A DNA stretch of 64,000 nt, taken from Sellimonas caecigallum. GTDB lineage: Bacteria; Bacillota; Clostridia; Lachnospirales; Lachnospiraceae. The position numbers and the translations under genes were made by a program. The first letter of the stretch is position 1. Every line of letters begins with the position of its first letter. The notes under the pieces were generated by a model. That model saw only the letters and a program-made list of their open reading frames with translations. It did not search any database and was not told the origin of the DNA. Below, one piece after another: positions 9,081 through 17,818 of this stretch. The stretch covers positions 1 through 64,000 of the forward strand of contig NZ_VIRV01000014.1 in assembly GCF_019754295.1 (NCBI RefSeq). Direction: 5' to 3'.

Positions 9081-9446
9081 ATGAAAAATTATACAATTAC
9101 AGTAAACGGAAACGTATATGATGTCACAGTAGAAGAAACAGGATCCCAGGCAGCGCCGGCGGCTCCGAAGGCAGCAGCGCCAAAAGCAGCCCCGAAAGCG
9201 GCACCGGCGCCGAAGAAAACAGCGGCAGCAGGAAGCATCCGTGTGGAAGCAGGAGCAGCAGGAAAAGTGTTCAAAATTGAGGCCAACGTAGGAACAAGCG
9301 TGAAGAAAGGCGATCCGGTCGTTATCATCGAAGCGATGAAGATGGAGATTCCGGTCGTTGCCCCGGAAGACGGAACAGTGGCAAGCATCGAGCTTGCGGT
9401 AGGAGATGCATGTGAGGCAGGAACACTGCTTGCAACATTAAACTAA
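9081..9446 (+). CDS. Biotin carboxyl carrier protein of the decarboxylase complex (1.3S-like)
   Basis: Carries the carboxylated biotin between the carboxyltransferases and the membrane beta subunit. Its layout is an N-terminal strand region (1-20), an Ala/Pro/Lys-rich flexible linker (22-50) and a biotinyl domain (52-121). The biotinylation site EAMKMEI places the modified lysine at residue 87. The length (121 aa) is normal for GcdC/MmdC-type carriers. The linker is unusually repetitive, coding mostly for Ala, Pro and Lys. It is translated from an AGGAGG site 12 bases after the previous gene, and is followed by the beta subunit after 29 bases. Confidence 0.93.
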   Translation: MKNYTITVNGNVYDVTVEETGSQAAPAAPKAAAPKAAPKAAPAPKKTAAAGSIRVEAGAAGKVFKIEANVGTSVKKGDPVVIIEAMKMEIPVVAPEDGTVASIELAVGDACEAGTLLATLN

Positions 9447-9475
9447 TGCGAATCACTGACAATGGAGGTTAGAAC

Positions 9476-10627
9476 ATGAGTTATATAACAGAGACGTTAG
9501 GGCGTCTTGTAGAGCAGACGGCATTTCTGAACCTGACGGTCGGGAACCTGATCATGATCGCAGTTGCATGTATCTTCCTGTATCTTGCGATCAACAGAGG
9601 ATTCGAACCGCTTCTTCTTGTTCCGATTGCTTTCGGGATGCTCCTCGTAAATATCTATCCGGACATCATGCTTGCCATGGAAGATGCGGCAAACGGAACC
9701 GGAGGACTTTTGTATTATTTCTATAAACTGGATGAATGGTCCATCCTTCCATCCTTGATTTTCATGGGTGTCGGGGCGATGACGGACTTCCGTCCTCTGA
9801 TCGCCAATCCGAAGAGTTTCCTTCTCGGTGCGGCAGCACAGTTCGGGATTTTCGCGGCCTACCTTGGAGCCATGGCCATGGGATTCTCCGATAAGGCAGC
9901 AGCGGCCATCGCTATCATCGGCGGTGCAGACGGGCCGACTTCCATCTTCCTTTGCGGGAAGCTTCAGCAGACAGCTCTTCTTGGGCCGATCGCGGTGGCG
10001 GCATATTCCTACATGGCCCTCGTGCCGATCATCCAGCCGCCGATCATGAAGCTTCTGACGACGGAAAAAGAACGGAAAGTGAAGATGGATCAGCTTCGCC
10101 CGGTATCCAAGCTGGAAGCGATCCTCTTCCCAATCATCGTTACGATCGTCGTATGTCTGATCCTTCCGACGACAGCACCGCTTGTAGGGATGCTGATGCT
10201 TGGCAACCTGTTCCGCGAATCCGGCGTCGTAAGACAGCTGACGGAGACCGCATCCAATGCCATGATGTACATTGTCGTCATCCTTCTCGGAACATCCGTC
10301 GGAGCAACGACAAGCGCGGAAGCATTCCTGAACTGGGATACGATCAAGATCGTCATCCTCGGACTGATTGCCTTTGCCTTCGGTACGGCGGCGGGTGTCC
10401 TGTTGGGAAAAGTCATGTGCTATGTGACAGGCGGAAAAGTAAACCCTCTGATCGGATCAGCAGGCGTATCCGCGGTTCCGATGGCGGCACGTGTGTCTCA
10501 GAAAGTCGGTGCGGAGGCAGATCCGACAAACTTCCTTTTGATGCATGCCATGGGTCCGAATGTGGCCGGAGTTATCGGTACGGCTGTTGTGGCAGGGACA
10601 TTTATGGCGATTTTCGGAGTACAATAA
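9476..10627 (+). CDS. Na+-translocating decarboxylase beta subunit
   Basis: Integral membrane protein (383 aa, about 9-11 helices) of the OadB/MmdB/GcdB family. It decarboxylates carboxybiotin and exports Na+. The conserved [12 protein letters not shown] segment (about residues 143-154), with its essential Asp in the re-entrant region, is present, as is the C-terminal [12 protein letters not shown] motif (about 359-370). Start ATG follows a GGAGG site. With the carrier and OadG subunits it forms the pump module shared by both carboxyltransferases of the operon. Confidence 0.95.
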   Translation: MSYITETLGRLVEQTAFLNLTVGNLIMIAVACIFLYLAINRGFEPLLLVPIAFGMLLVNIYPDIMLAMEDAANGTGGLLYYFYKLDEWSILPSLIFMGVGAMTDFRPLIANPKSFLLGAAAQFGIFAAYLGAMAMGFSDKAAAAIAIIGGADGPTSIFLCGKLQQTALLGPIAVAAYSYMALVPIIQPPIMKLLTTEKERKVKMDQLRPVSKLEAILFPIIVTIVVCLILPTTAPLVGMLMLGNLFRESGVVRQLTETASNAMMYIVVILLGTSVGATTSAEAFLNWDTIKIVILGLIAFAFGTAAGVLLGKVMCYVTGGKVNPLIGSAGVSAVPMAARVSQKVGAEADPTNFLLMHAMGPNVAGVIGTAVVAGTFMAIFGVQ

Positions 10628-10645
10628 ATCTAGGAGGACATTGAA

Positions 10646-12058
10646 ATGGCAGAACAAAAACCAATTAAAATAACCGAAACCATTCTGCGGGATGCGCATC
10701 AGTCACTGATCGCCACAAGGATGACGACAGAACAGATGATGCCGATCGTGGAGAAACTCGACAAAGTGGGATACCACTCCGTGGAATGCTGGGGAGGAGC
10801 CACGTTCGACGCGTCACTGCGTTTCTTAAAAGAAGATCCGTGGGACAGACTCCGCAAATTCCGCGATGGATTCAAAAACACAAAACTTCAGATGTTGTTC
10901 CGTGGACAGAATATCCTTGGATATCGTCCGTATGGAGATGACGTGGTAGAATATTTCGTACAGAAATCCGTGGCAAACGGCATTGATATCATTCGTATTT
11001 TTGACTGTCTGAATGATCTTAGAAATCTGAAAACAGCCGTAAAAGCAGCCAACAAAGAGAAGGCTCACGCACAGGTTGCGCTTTCCTATACCCTGGGAGA
11101 TGCCTATACGCTGGAATACTGGGTCCAGAAAGCAAAAGAGATTGAAGAGATGGGAGCGGATTCCATCTGTATCAAAGACATGGCAGGACTTCTTGTCCCG
11201 TACAGCGCCACAGAACTTGTCACAGCGCTGAAAGAAGCGACAAGCCTTCCGATCCAGCTGCATACACACTATACCTCCGGTGTGGCTTCCATGACCTATC
11301 TGAAAGCGGTGGAGGCAGGTGTGGATGTGATCGACACAGCAATGTCTCCGTTTGCCCTTGGCACATCACAGCCGGCGACGGAAGTGATGGTAGAGACACT
11401 GAAAGGGACACCGTACGATACAGGATTTGACCAGAATCTGCTGGCTGAGATTGCAGATTACTTCCGCCCTATCCGGGACAAAGCACTGGAAAGCGGACTC
11501 TTAAATCCGAAGAACCTCGGCGTCAATATCAAGACGCTCCTTTACCAGGTTCCAGGCGGAATGCTCTCCAACCTGACAAGCCAGTTAAAAGAACAGGGCG
11601 CAGAAGACAAGTTCTACGAAGTGCTGGAAGAAGTGCCAAGAGTGCGAAAAGACCTCGGAGAACCGCCGCTTGTTACCCCGTCTTCCCAAATCGTCGGAAC
11701 ACAGGCAGTGTTTAACGTGCTGATGGGAGAACGTTACAAAGTAGCGACGAAAGAGACAAAAGATATGCTGAAAGGAAAGTACGGCGCTACCGTCAAACCA
11801 TTCAACGAAGAGGTAAAGAAGAAATGTCTCGGAGATGAGATTGACGACTGTATCACATGCCGTCCGGCTGACCTGATTCCGGACGAACTGGAAACACTGG
11901 AAAACGAGATGAAGCAGTGGAAGCAGCAGGACGAAGATGTCCTGACATACGCGCTCTTCCCGCAGGTGGCAGTGGATTTCTTCAAATACCGCCAGGCACA
12001 GCAGACAAAAGTGGATGCTGCAGTGGCAGACACAGAGAACGGAAGCTACCCGGTGTAA
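10646..12058 (+). CDS. oadA: Oxaloacetate decarboxylase alpha / transcarboxylase 5S-type carboxyltransferase
   Basis: HMGL-like TIM-barrel carboxyltransferase that transfers CO2 between oxaloacetate and biotin. The family start ETILRDAHQS (residues 11-20) carries the metal-binding Asp16. A lysine in CIKDMAG (about 176-182) is the one carbamylated in this family, and LHTHYTSG (about 206-213) carries the two metal-binding histidines. At 470 aa the protein holds the barrel and the PYC_OADA domain but ends before a biotin domain, so it must use the separate carrier encoded upstream. It is the last gene of the operon, followed by a long terminator. A second carboxyltransferase in the same operon suggests a transcarboxylase-like linkage of oxaloacetate and acyl-CoA chemistry. 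Confidence 0.9.
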   Translation: MAEQKPIKITETILRDAHQSLIATRMTTEQMMPIVEKLDKVGYHSVECWGGATFDASLRFLKEDPWDRLRKFRDGFKNTKLQMLFRGQNILGYRPYGDDVVEYFVQKSVANGIDIIRIFDCLNDLRNLKTAVKAANKEKAHAQVALSYTLGDAYTLEYWVQKAKEIEEMGADSICIKDMAGLLVPYSATELVTALKEATSLPIQLHTHYTSGVASMTYLKAVEAGVDVIDTAMSPFALGTSQPATEVMVETLKGTPYDTGFDQNLLAEIADYFRPIRDKALESGLLNPKNLGVNIKTLLYQVPGGMLSNLTSQLKEQGAEDKFYEVLEEVPRVRKDLGEPPLVTPSSQIVGTQAVFNVLMGERYKVATKETKDMLKGKYGATVKPFNEEVKKKCLGDEIDDCITCRPADLIPDELETLENEMKQWKQQDEDVLTYALFPQVAVDFFKYRQAQQTKVDAAVADTENGSYPV

Positions 12059-12102
12059 TGTTAAACTGAAATAGAAAGCGGATCGTTAAGAAGCGAAAAT
12101 GC

Positions 12103-12160
12103 AATACCTTGACAGCGGTACACATTGACAAGATGTGTGTTCTGTCAGGGTATTTTTTTT
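12103..12160 (+). terminator. Rho-independent terminator of the decarboxylase operon
   Basis: Outer arms AATACC-TGACAG and CTGTCA-GGTATT enclose an inner ACACAT/ATGTGT hairpin, and eight T residues follow. It lies 45 bases after the last stop codon. Confidence 0.88.
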
Positions 12161-12289
12161 ATGCAATAAAAAAGATGGAAAATTTTACCATAAGAAAAAA
12201 TAATGAGTTGTAAAAAAGTTCCAGGAATAATGTTTGTATGAAAATTATGACAAAAAAATTTATTTCCAGATTTTTCTAACTATTTTGGG

Positions 12290-12318
12290 TTGCAAATAAA
12301 ATAGTTCAGTGATATTAT
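12290..12318 (+). promoter_or_regulatory. Sigma-A-type promoter for the envelope operon
   Basis: TTGCAA (12290-12295), 17-base spacer, TATTAT (12313-12318), just 33 bases before the Wzz-like start codon. Confidence 0.65.
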
Positions 12319-12350
12319 GGAGAAACACGCGTCAGGGAAGGAGAAGACAA

Positions 12351-13094
12351 ATGATAAATCAGCAGAATATCAATCATTCAGATGCAGAAGACATGAAAAT
12401 AGATATCGTTCACATCTATCACGCGGTTCTGGAAAAAGCATGGGCAATCATTCTTGGTATGGTGGTAGGGGGAAGCCTGATGTTTGGCTATACAAAAACG
12501 ATGCTGACACCAGAGTATCAGGCTAATGCGATGATCTATCTTCTTGGAGCGTCCACAAGTATCACATCCATGGCTGATATTCAAATCGGCTCTATTCTTA
12601 CAGTCGATTTTGAAACGATTGCGAGAAGCCGGCCTGTTGTAGAGCAAGTGATGGATACGATGGACCTGGAGCTGGATTACCAGACGGCAGCGGATATGCT
12701 GTCTATCCAGAATTTGCCGGATACACGTATATTGAGACTGACAGTGACAAATCCAGATCCGGAACTTGCAAAGAACATTGCAAATGAGTGGGCCACTATC
12801 ACATCTTCCAGAATCGCCGATATTATGAATACAGACAAACCGTCTATATTGGAGTGGGCAGTCACTCCGACATATCCGGTCACACCGAACACGGAAAAGA
12901 ATGTAAGCAACGGTGTTGTGCTGGGAGGAGCTCTTGTACTTGCTTTCATTGTCATTCGTTTTTGCCTGAACGATCGCATCCATACAGAAGAACAAATAGA
13001 AAAATGTCTGGGGCTTCCTGTGTTGTCCATCATCCCTGTGGAAAAGAAAAAGAGGATTCTAAGATATGAAAATCAGGGTAAGCCGCGGCGATAA
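12351..13094 (+). CDS. Wzz/CpsC-type polysaccharide co-polymerase (BY-kinase activator)
   Basis: Membrane protein that sets polysaccharide chain length and activates the partner tyrosine kinase. Two membrane helices (about residues 28-48 and 192-212) flank an extracytoplasmic domain, and a short cytoplasmic tail of about 35 residues follows, as in CapA/CpsC/YwqC proteins. The ATG at 12351 is chosen because GGAAGGAG lies 8-15 bases before it; an upstream in-frame extension to 12309 has no ribosome site. The downstream LCP gene overlaps its last 29 bases. The separate kinase gene lies two genes further on, so this is the split arrangement seen in Firmicutes. Confidence 0.85.
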   Translation: MINQQNINHSDAEDMKIDIVHIYHAVLEKAWAIILGMVVGGSLMFGYTKTMLTPEYQANAMIYLLGASTSITSMADIQIGSILTVDFETIARSRPVVEQVMDTMDLELDYQTAADMLSIQNLPDTRILRLTVTNPDPELAKNIANEWATITSSRIADIMNTDKPSILEWAVTPTYPVTPNTEKNVSNGVVLGGALVLAFIVIRFCLNDRIHTEEQIEKCLGLPVLSIIPVEKKKRILRYENQGKPRR

Positions 13095-14058
13095 AGCCGG
13101 GAGAAAAAAGCGGTGGCTGATAGTCTTTATTTTGTTTTCCCTTATTGCCGCAGGATTGGCAATAAGTGGGAAGGATGAGAAAAAAGAGACAAGTGGAAGA
13201 GACACACAGGGGCAGATTTTTTACTACAAAGGGAAAAAATATAGAAAAAACCCGGATATAGAAACCATACTGCTTCTTGGGATTGATGCAGAGACGGACA
13301 GTGAAAAGCCAAAAAATCCAGGAGAAAATGGTCAAAGTGACAGCATAAGCTTGTTTGTTTTAGATAAAGAGACAAAAAAGGGAACGATCCTTTTGATATC
13401 AAGAGATACGTTGGTAGAGCTCGAGATTTATGATATCCGGGGAGAAAAACTTACATCTGTACCGGGGCAGATAGCCATGCAGTACGCATACGGAGATGGA
13501 AAACAAAAAAGCTGCATGCTTGTGAAAAATAAAGTGTCCGAATTGCTGGGCGGTATAGAAATTGATTACTATGCGTCACTGCATTTGGAGGCTATTTCCA
13601 AGATGACAGAAGCGATTGGCGGCGTTCTTATTACCGTACCAGGAGACTACACGCAGATCAATCCAAAGTTTCGGAAAGGGAACCAGGTTTTGCTGGACGG
13701 CGGACTGGCGGAGCAATATGTACGGGGAAGGGATACCGGGCAGCTGGACAGCAATATAGAACGTATGGAACGGCAGGCTCAGTTTCTGGAAGCATTTATA
13801 AAGCAGGGCTCAGAAAAGATCGGTTCGTCGGAAGATACCATTGTCTATGAACAGCTGACATCCTGCGTTACGACAAATCTCGGATGGAGTGAAATTCAGC
13901 GTATAAAGGAATATGAGATCACGGAAGAGTATCTCGCACTGCCGGGAAATATAATTGAAAAAGATGGATATGCTCAGTTTATACCAGATGCAGAGCAGCT
14001 CCAGGAAATGATTTTTCAGTTATTTTATATAGAGGAACCTAAGGTAAACACAAAATGA
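13066..14058 (+). CDS. LytR-CpsA-Psr (LCP) family glycopolymer ligase
   Basis: Membrane-anchored phosphotransferase that attaches capsule or teichoic-type polymers to peptidoglycan. One N-terminal membrane helix (about residues 14-31) is followed by the LCP domain (about 75-250). Visible family features are GIDAETD near the start of the domain, SDSISLFVLD, the arginine-bearing segment LLISRDTLVE, and a late RGRD-x-ERMERQ stretch with conserved arginines. The length (330 aa) is ordinary. It overlaps the Wzz-like gene by 29 bases, so translation is probably coupled. The context says that it attaches the product of the same polysaccharide pathway. Confidence 0.85.
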   Translation: MKIRVSRGDKAGRKKRWLIVFILFSLIAAGLAISGKDEKKETSGRDTQGQIFYYKGKKYRKNPDIETILLLGIDAETDSEKPKNPGENGQSDSISLFVLDKETKKGTILLISRDTLVELEIYDIRGEKLTSVPGQIAMQYAYGDGKQKSCMLVKNKVSELLGGIEIDYYASLHLEAISKMTEAIGGVLITVPGDYTQINPKFRKGNQVLLDGGLAEQYVRGRDTGQLDSNIERMERQAQFLEAFIKQGSEKIGSSEDTIVYEQLTSCVTTNLGWSEIQRIKEYEITEEYLALPGNIIEKDGYAQFIPDAEQLQEMIFQLFYIEEPKVNTK

Positions 14059-14082
14059 ACAGACAGATAAGGAGAAGACAAA

Positions 14083-14760
14083 ATGTGTAAGGGAACAATG
14101 AAAGTAATCGCAGCATTAGTGGGAAGTATGTTTGTAGGATTGACTGCACATGCAGCGCCAAGTCCCGAGGCGTCGACCGTTGTTGGCAACGTCCCGGTCT
14201 ATGCAAAAGATGCAGACGGAAATGAGATAGAAGGACTCATGATCACATCAGAGATACCAGAGCAGTACATAGAAGCCGAAAACCAGATCAAATCTCAGAC
14301 TGGCTTTGCCGAGATCGTGGAAGCGCTTCAGTTGAAGGAATTGATAGGAGCAAAATCCACAGATGACATTGTGCTGATTGATTTGAAAGACGTTTCCGTA
14401 CCGGAGCATACCAAATTTCCAGTCACAATTTCATTCGAAGTACAGGGAGTGACAGAAAAAACCAGGGGTGTGATCCTTCACTACAATAAGACACAATGGG
14501 AAACCGTTCCTACGACAATGGGAGAAGGGACGATGACAGGAGTGTTTGAGAGTCTCTCCCCGGTAGCATTTGTGATTGACCGCACGACAGTAGAACCTTC
14601 AAGTAATGATGAAGAAAGTACGGTATCCAAAACAGATGGAGAAAATCCAAAGACAGGAGAGACATCGCATATCGGAATCATTGCTGCATTGCTTTTCTCC
14701 GGGGCAGTCGTTGTATTTATGGGTATACAGCAAATGAGAAAATGGAAGAAAAAACAGTAA
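14083..14760 (+). CDS. Sortase-anchored surface protein of unknown function
   Basis: Secreted, wall-anchored protein of 225 aa. An N-terminal signal peptide probably ends near Ala-His-Ala at residues 22-24. A central region of about 130 residues carries no family I recognise. A Ser/Thr/Glu-rich spacer precedes a C-terminal sorting signal: NPKTG at about residues 186-190, a hydrophobic helix, and a positively charged tail ending in KKK. NPKTG-type signals are common sortase substrates in Clostridia. Its place between an LCP gene and a BY-kinase gene, with 12-25 base gaps, suggests a role in envelope assembly. The sortase is not in this window. Confidence 0.7.
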   Translation: MCKGTMKVIAALVGSMFVGLTAHAAPSPEASTVVGNVPVYAKDADGNEIEGLMITSEIPEQYIEAENQIKSQTGFAEIVEALQLKELIGAKSTDDIVLIDLKDVSVPEHTKFPVTISFEVQGVTEKTRGVILHYNKTQWETVPTTMGEGTMTGVFESLSPVAFVIDRTTVEPSSNDEESTVSKTDGENPKTGETSHIGIIAALLFSGAVVVFMGIQQMRKWKKKQ

Positions 14761-14772
14761 AGGACAGACGAG

Positions 14773-15453
14773 ATGATCAAGATTGAACTTCAGGAAGAAA
14801 CGATGGAATATGCTCAGGAAGAAGCGGTAAAGACACTGCGGACGAATTTGCAGTTTTGTGGAAATGACAAGAAGAGTATTCTGATTACGAGCAGTATCCC
14901 AGAAGAAGGAAAGACGAGTATCGCGCTTCGGCTGGCAAAATCTCTCGCGGAAATACAGAAAAAAGTGCTGCTGTTGGATGCGGATCTGCGGAAATCTTCT
15001 TTACAGAAAAAAATGCGGATTGGAGATATCCCATTTGGACTGTCGCACTTTCTTTCCGGCCAATGTGGACTGTCGGAAGCTGTTGTGACAACAAATATCG
15101 CAGGATTTCATCTTTTGTTTGCCGGAGCAGGGGTTCCAAACGCGACGGAATTGTTGTCGCACCGGCATATGGAAGCTTTGATGGAACAGCTGAAGACAGT
15201 CTATGACTACATTATTATAGACAGCGCGCCGCTTGGATTGGTAATAGATGCAGCAATTTTAGCCAAATACTGCGACGGAGCCATCATTGTTGTCGAAGAA
15301 GGAAAGATACGGAGAAAGATGGTGCAAGATGTGAAAAAGAGACTGGAAAATTCCGGATGTGCTGTGCTGGGTACAGTTTTGAATAAAGTCTCACTGAAGA
15401 AACAGCACGGATACTATAAGAATGAGTACAAAAAATATAATTATGCCCCATAA
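14773..15453 (+). CDS. Bacterial tyrosine (BY) kinase, CpsD/YwqD type
   Basis: Cytoplasmic autokinase that partners the Wzz-like protein to control polysaccharide synthesis. The Walker A motif is atypical but complete (IPEEGKTS, about residues 41-48). Walker A' is LLLDADLRK (about 65-73) and Walker B is YIIIDSAP. The C-terminal tail is a tyrosine cluster (HGYYKNEYKKYNY), the usual autophosphorylation site. At 226 aa the length is typical of stand-alone CpsD. It is the last gene of the operon. No CpsB-type phosphatase sits beside it; one is present at 59.2 kb. Confidence 0.92.
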   Translation: MIKIELQEETMEYAQEEAVKTLRTNLQFCGNDKKSILITSSIPEEGKTSIALRLAKSLAEIQKKVLLLDADLRKSSLQKKMRIGDIPFGLSHFLSGQCGLSEAVVTTNIAGFHLLFAGAGVPNATELLSHRHMEALMEQLKTVYDYIIIDSAPLGLVIDAAILAKYCDGAIIVVEEGKIRRKMVQDVKKRLENSGCAVLGTVLNKVSLKKQHGYYKNEYKKYNYAP

Positions 15454-15542
15454 AATCATCCAGAAAGATAGGTTTTCCCAAAAAATACGATCAAATTGGC
15501 TGTCCACAAACCTGTCAACACGGCGAAGCTGCTGAGAATAAC

Positions 15543-15571
15543 TTGTAATTGTATTCAAATAAGAGTATAAT
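15543..15571 (+). promoter_or_regulatory. Sigma-A-type promoter for the RpiR-family regulator
   Basis: TTGTAA (15543-15548), 17-base spacer, TATAAT (15566-15571), 42 bases before the chosen start codon. Confidence 0.65.
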
Positions 15572-15613
15572 AAGTACGCTTAAAAGGGATTGAAAGTTAG
15601 AAGGAAGACAGAC

Positions 15614-16543
15614 ATGATAAGCGGAAAAAATGAGTTATTGGACAGAATTGAAAAGAAATATGACAAAATGAGTAAAAGCCAGAAGAAATTAGCTGATTTT
15701 ATTCGTTCATCGTATGAGAAGGCAGTGTTTATGACCGCGTCAAAATTAGGACAGGTAGTGGGCGTCAGTGAGTCGACAACCGTGCGTTTTGCCACACAGC
15801 TTGGATACAGCGGCTATCCGGAATTGCAGAAAGCACTGGAAGAGCTCGTCAGCAATCGCCTGAATTCGATACAGAGGATGGAAGTTACATATGGAAGGAT
15901 CAGCCAGTCAGAGATTCTGATGAGCGTCCTTCAGTCGGACATTGACAAAATCAAAATGACAATGGAACATATTGACCAAAATGCATTTGAACATGCGGTG
16001 GATATGATACTTGGCGCAAAGAAGATATATATTATAGGAATCAGGAGCTGTGCACCCCTCGCCAAATTTCTGGGATTTTATCTAAATCTTGTGTGCGACG
16101 ATGTCGTAAGTGTGGATACAAACAGTTCCAGCGAAATTTTCGAGCAACTTATAAGGATAGGGGGGGAGGATGTGATCATCGGCATCAGCTTCCCTCGATA
16201 TTCCATGCGGACATTGAAAGCACTGGAGTTTGCCAACAACAGAAGAGCAAAGATCATCACACTAACCGACAGCGTGCACTCGCCGATGACTCTTTATTCT
16301 TCCTGCAATCTGATTGCCAGAAGCGACATGGCATCCATTGTAGATTCTCTTGTGGCGCCTCTCAGTGTGATCAATGCACTTGTAGTTGCTCTGTGCATGA
16401 AAAAGCAGGGAGATGTCATTGCCACACTCGAAACACTTGAGACTATCTGGGACGAGTACCAGGTTTACAGCCGTGACGAACTCAACCAGGTAAGCGAAAG
16501 AGTCACACTGAGATTTCAGGAAGAAAGCACAGAAGGAAAGTAG
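15614..16543 (+). CDS. RpiR/MurR-family transcriptional regulator (HTH plus SIS domain)
   Basis: DNA-binding regulator that senses a phosphorylated sugar. The N-terminal RpiR helix-turn-helix covers about residues 5-80, with a recognition region around GVSESTTVRFATQLGY. The C-terminal SIS sugar-phosphate domain covers about 125-265, including IYIIGIRSCAPLA. The ATG at 15614 is preferred because AGAAGGAAG lies about 7 bases upstream; a TTG at 15590 has no properly spaced site. It has its own promoter and lies between envelope genes and a flavoprotein gene. The ligand is unknown; an amino-sugar or MurNAc phosphate would suit the neighbourhood, but that is inference. Confidence 0.88.
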   Translation: MISGKNELLDRIEKKYDKMSKSQKKLADFIRSSYEKAVFMTASKLGQVVGVSESTTVRFATQLGYSGYPELQKALEELVSNRLNSIQRMEVTYGRISQSEILMSVLQSDIDKIKMTMEHIDQNAFEHAVDMILGAKKIYIIGIRSCAPLAKFLGFYLNLVCDDVVSVDTNSSSEIFEQLIRIGGEDVIIGISFPRYSMRTLKALEFANNRRAKIITLTDSVHSPMTLYSSCNLIARSDMASIVDSLVAPLSVINALVVALCMKKQGDVIATLETLETIWDEYQVYSRDELNQVSERVTLRFQEESTEGK

Positions 16544-16553
16544 AGGAGAAAGC

Positions 16554-17789
16554 ATGGCGAAAGTATTGGTAATCGGCGGAGGAGCCGCGGGAATGATGGC
16601 TGCCATCTTTGCGGCTAGAAACGGACACGATGCCCATCTGTTTGAAAAGAATGAAAAGCTTGGAAAAAAGATTTATATAACCGGAAAAGGGAGATGCAAT
16701 CTGACCAATGCCTGCGATATGGAAGAACTGCTCGACTCTGTCGTGACGAATAAAAAATTTTTGTACAGCAGTTTTTACGGCTTTACAAACGAAGAGACCA
16801 TGGAGTTTTTCCAGTCTATAGGCCTGGAAATAAAGATAGAAAGAGGAAACAGGGTGTTCCCGGTATCGGATCATTCCTCGGATGTAATCCGGGTGTTGGA
16901 AAGGGAACTGCGCAGATTGAACGTAAAACTTTATTTGCGGGAAAAAGTGACATGGGTAGGGACGTCAGAAAACAGATTTTCTTACCTGAAACTGGAAAAT
17001 GGAGAGACTGTGAAAGGAGATGCCTGCATTATCGCAACCGGAGGCAATTCCTATCAGACAACAGGCTCAGACGGAGACGGATACCGTTTTGCGGAAGAAC
17101 TTGGCCACACAGTGACAGAGATCAGTCCGGCGCTTGTACCTGTCGAAATCAAAGAAGGATTTGTAAAAGAGCTTCAGGGACTTTCCTTGAGAAATGTGGA
17201 AATCTCTGTGCTGGATGACAGAAAAGAAGTATACAGAGAATTTGGAGAGATGCTGTTTACCCACTATGGGGTCAGCGGTCCCCTGATTTTAAGTGCGAGC
17301 TCTTTTGTGGGAAGCAGGCTGAAGAAAAAAACACTGAGACTCATCATCGACTTAAAACCGGCTCTGTCCTTTGAACAGTTGGACGCAAGAGTCCTCAGAG
17401 ACTTTGAGGAAAACAAAAACCGACAGTTCAAAAATGCGCTGGACAAACTGTTCCCGTCCAAACTGATACCTGTCATCGTGACCTTGAGCGGCATTTCTCC
17501 AGAGAAAAAGGTAAACGAGATTACCAAGGAAGAAAGGCATCGTCTTGTTTCCCTGATCAAAGGCATGGAAATGACAATGACAAAGCTGCGCGACTTCAAC
17601 GAAGCCATCATCACACAAGGCGGTGTAAGTGTAAAAGAGATCAATCCTGCCACCATGGAATCCAAAAAAGTGGGAGGGGTTTACTTCGCCGGGGAAGTCC
17701 TGGATCTGGATGCTGTGACAGGCGGTTTCAATCTGCAGATTGCCTGGTCTACCGGAAATGCGGCCGGCAGCAGCGTGTTTGATGAATAG
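16554..17789 (+). CDS. BaiN/HI0933-family FAD-dependent oxidoreductase
   Basis: Flavoprotein of the HI0933/YhiN family, 411 aa. The N-terminal Rossmann FAD motif GGGAAGMMAA lies at residues 8-17. The family signature GKKIYITGKGRCNLTN (about 37-52) follows, and the C-terminal FAD-contact segment with GGVSVKEI and AGEVLDLDAVTGGFNLQ is intact. Some homologues have been linked to bile-acid reduction (BaiN) and others to aminoacetone metabolism; the true substrate here is not known. It is 10 bases from the regulator and 29 bases from cmk. The flavoprotein-cmk order is, as far as I recall, common in Clostridia. Confidence 0.88.
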   Translation: MAKVLVIGGGAAGMMAAIFAARNGHDAHLFEKNEKLGKKIYITGKGRCNLTNACDMEELLDSVVTNKKFLYSSFYGFTNEETMEFFQSIGLEIKIERGNRVFPVSDHSSDVIRVLERELRRLNVKLYLREKVTWVGTSENRFSYLKLENGETVKGDACIIATGGNSYQTTGSDGDGYRFAEELGHTVTEISPALVPVEIKEGFVKELQGLSLRNVEISVLDDRKEVYREFGEMLFTHYGVSGPLILSASSFVGSRLKKKTLRLIIDLKPALSFEQLDARVLRDFEENKNRQFKNALDKLFPSKLIPVIVTLSGISPEKKVNEITKEERHRLVSLIKGMEMTMTKLRDFNEAIITQGGVSVKEINPATMESKKVGGVYFAGEVLDLDAVTGGFNLQIAWSTGNAAGSSVFDE

Positions 17790-17818
17790 AAAGTGAAAAA
17801 AAGGAGGAAACATGAATC

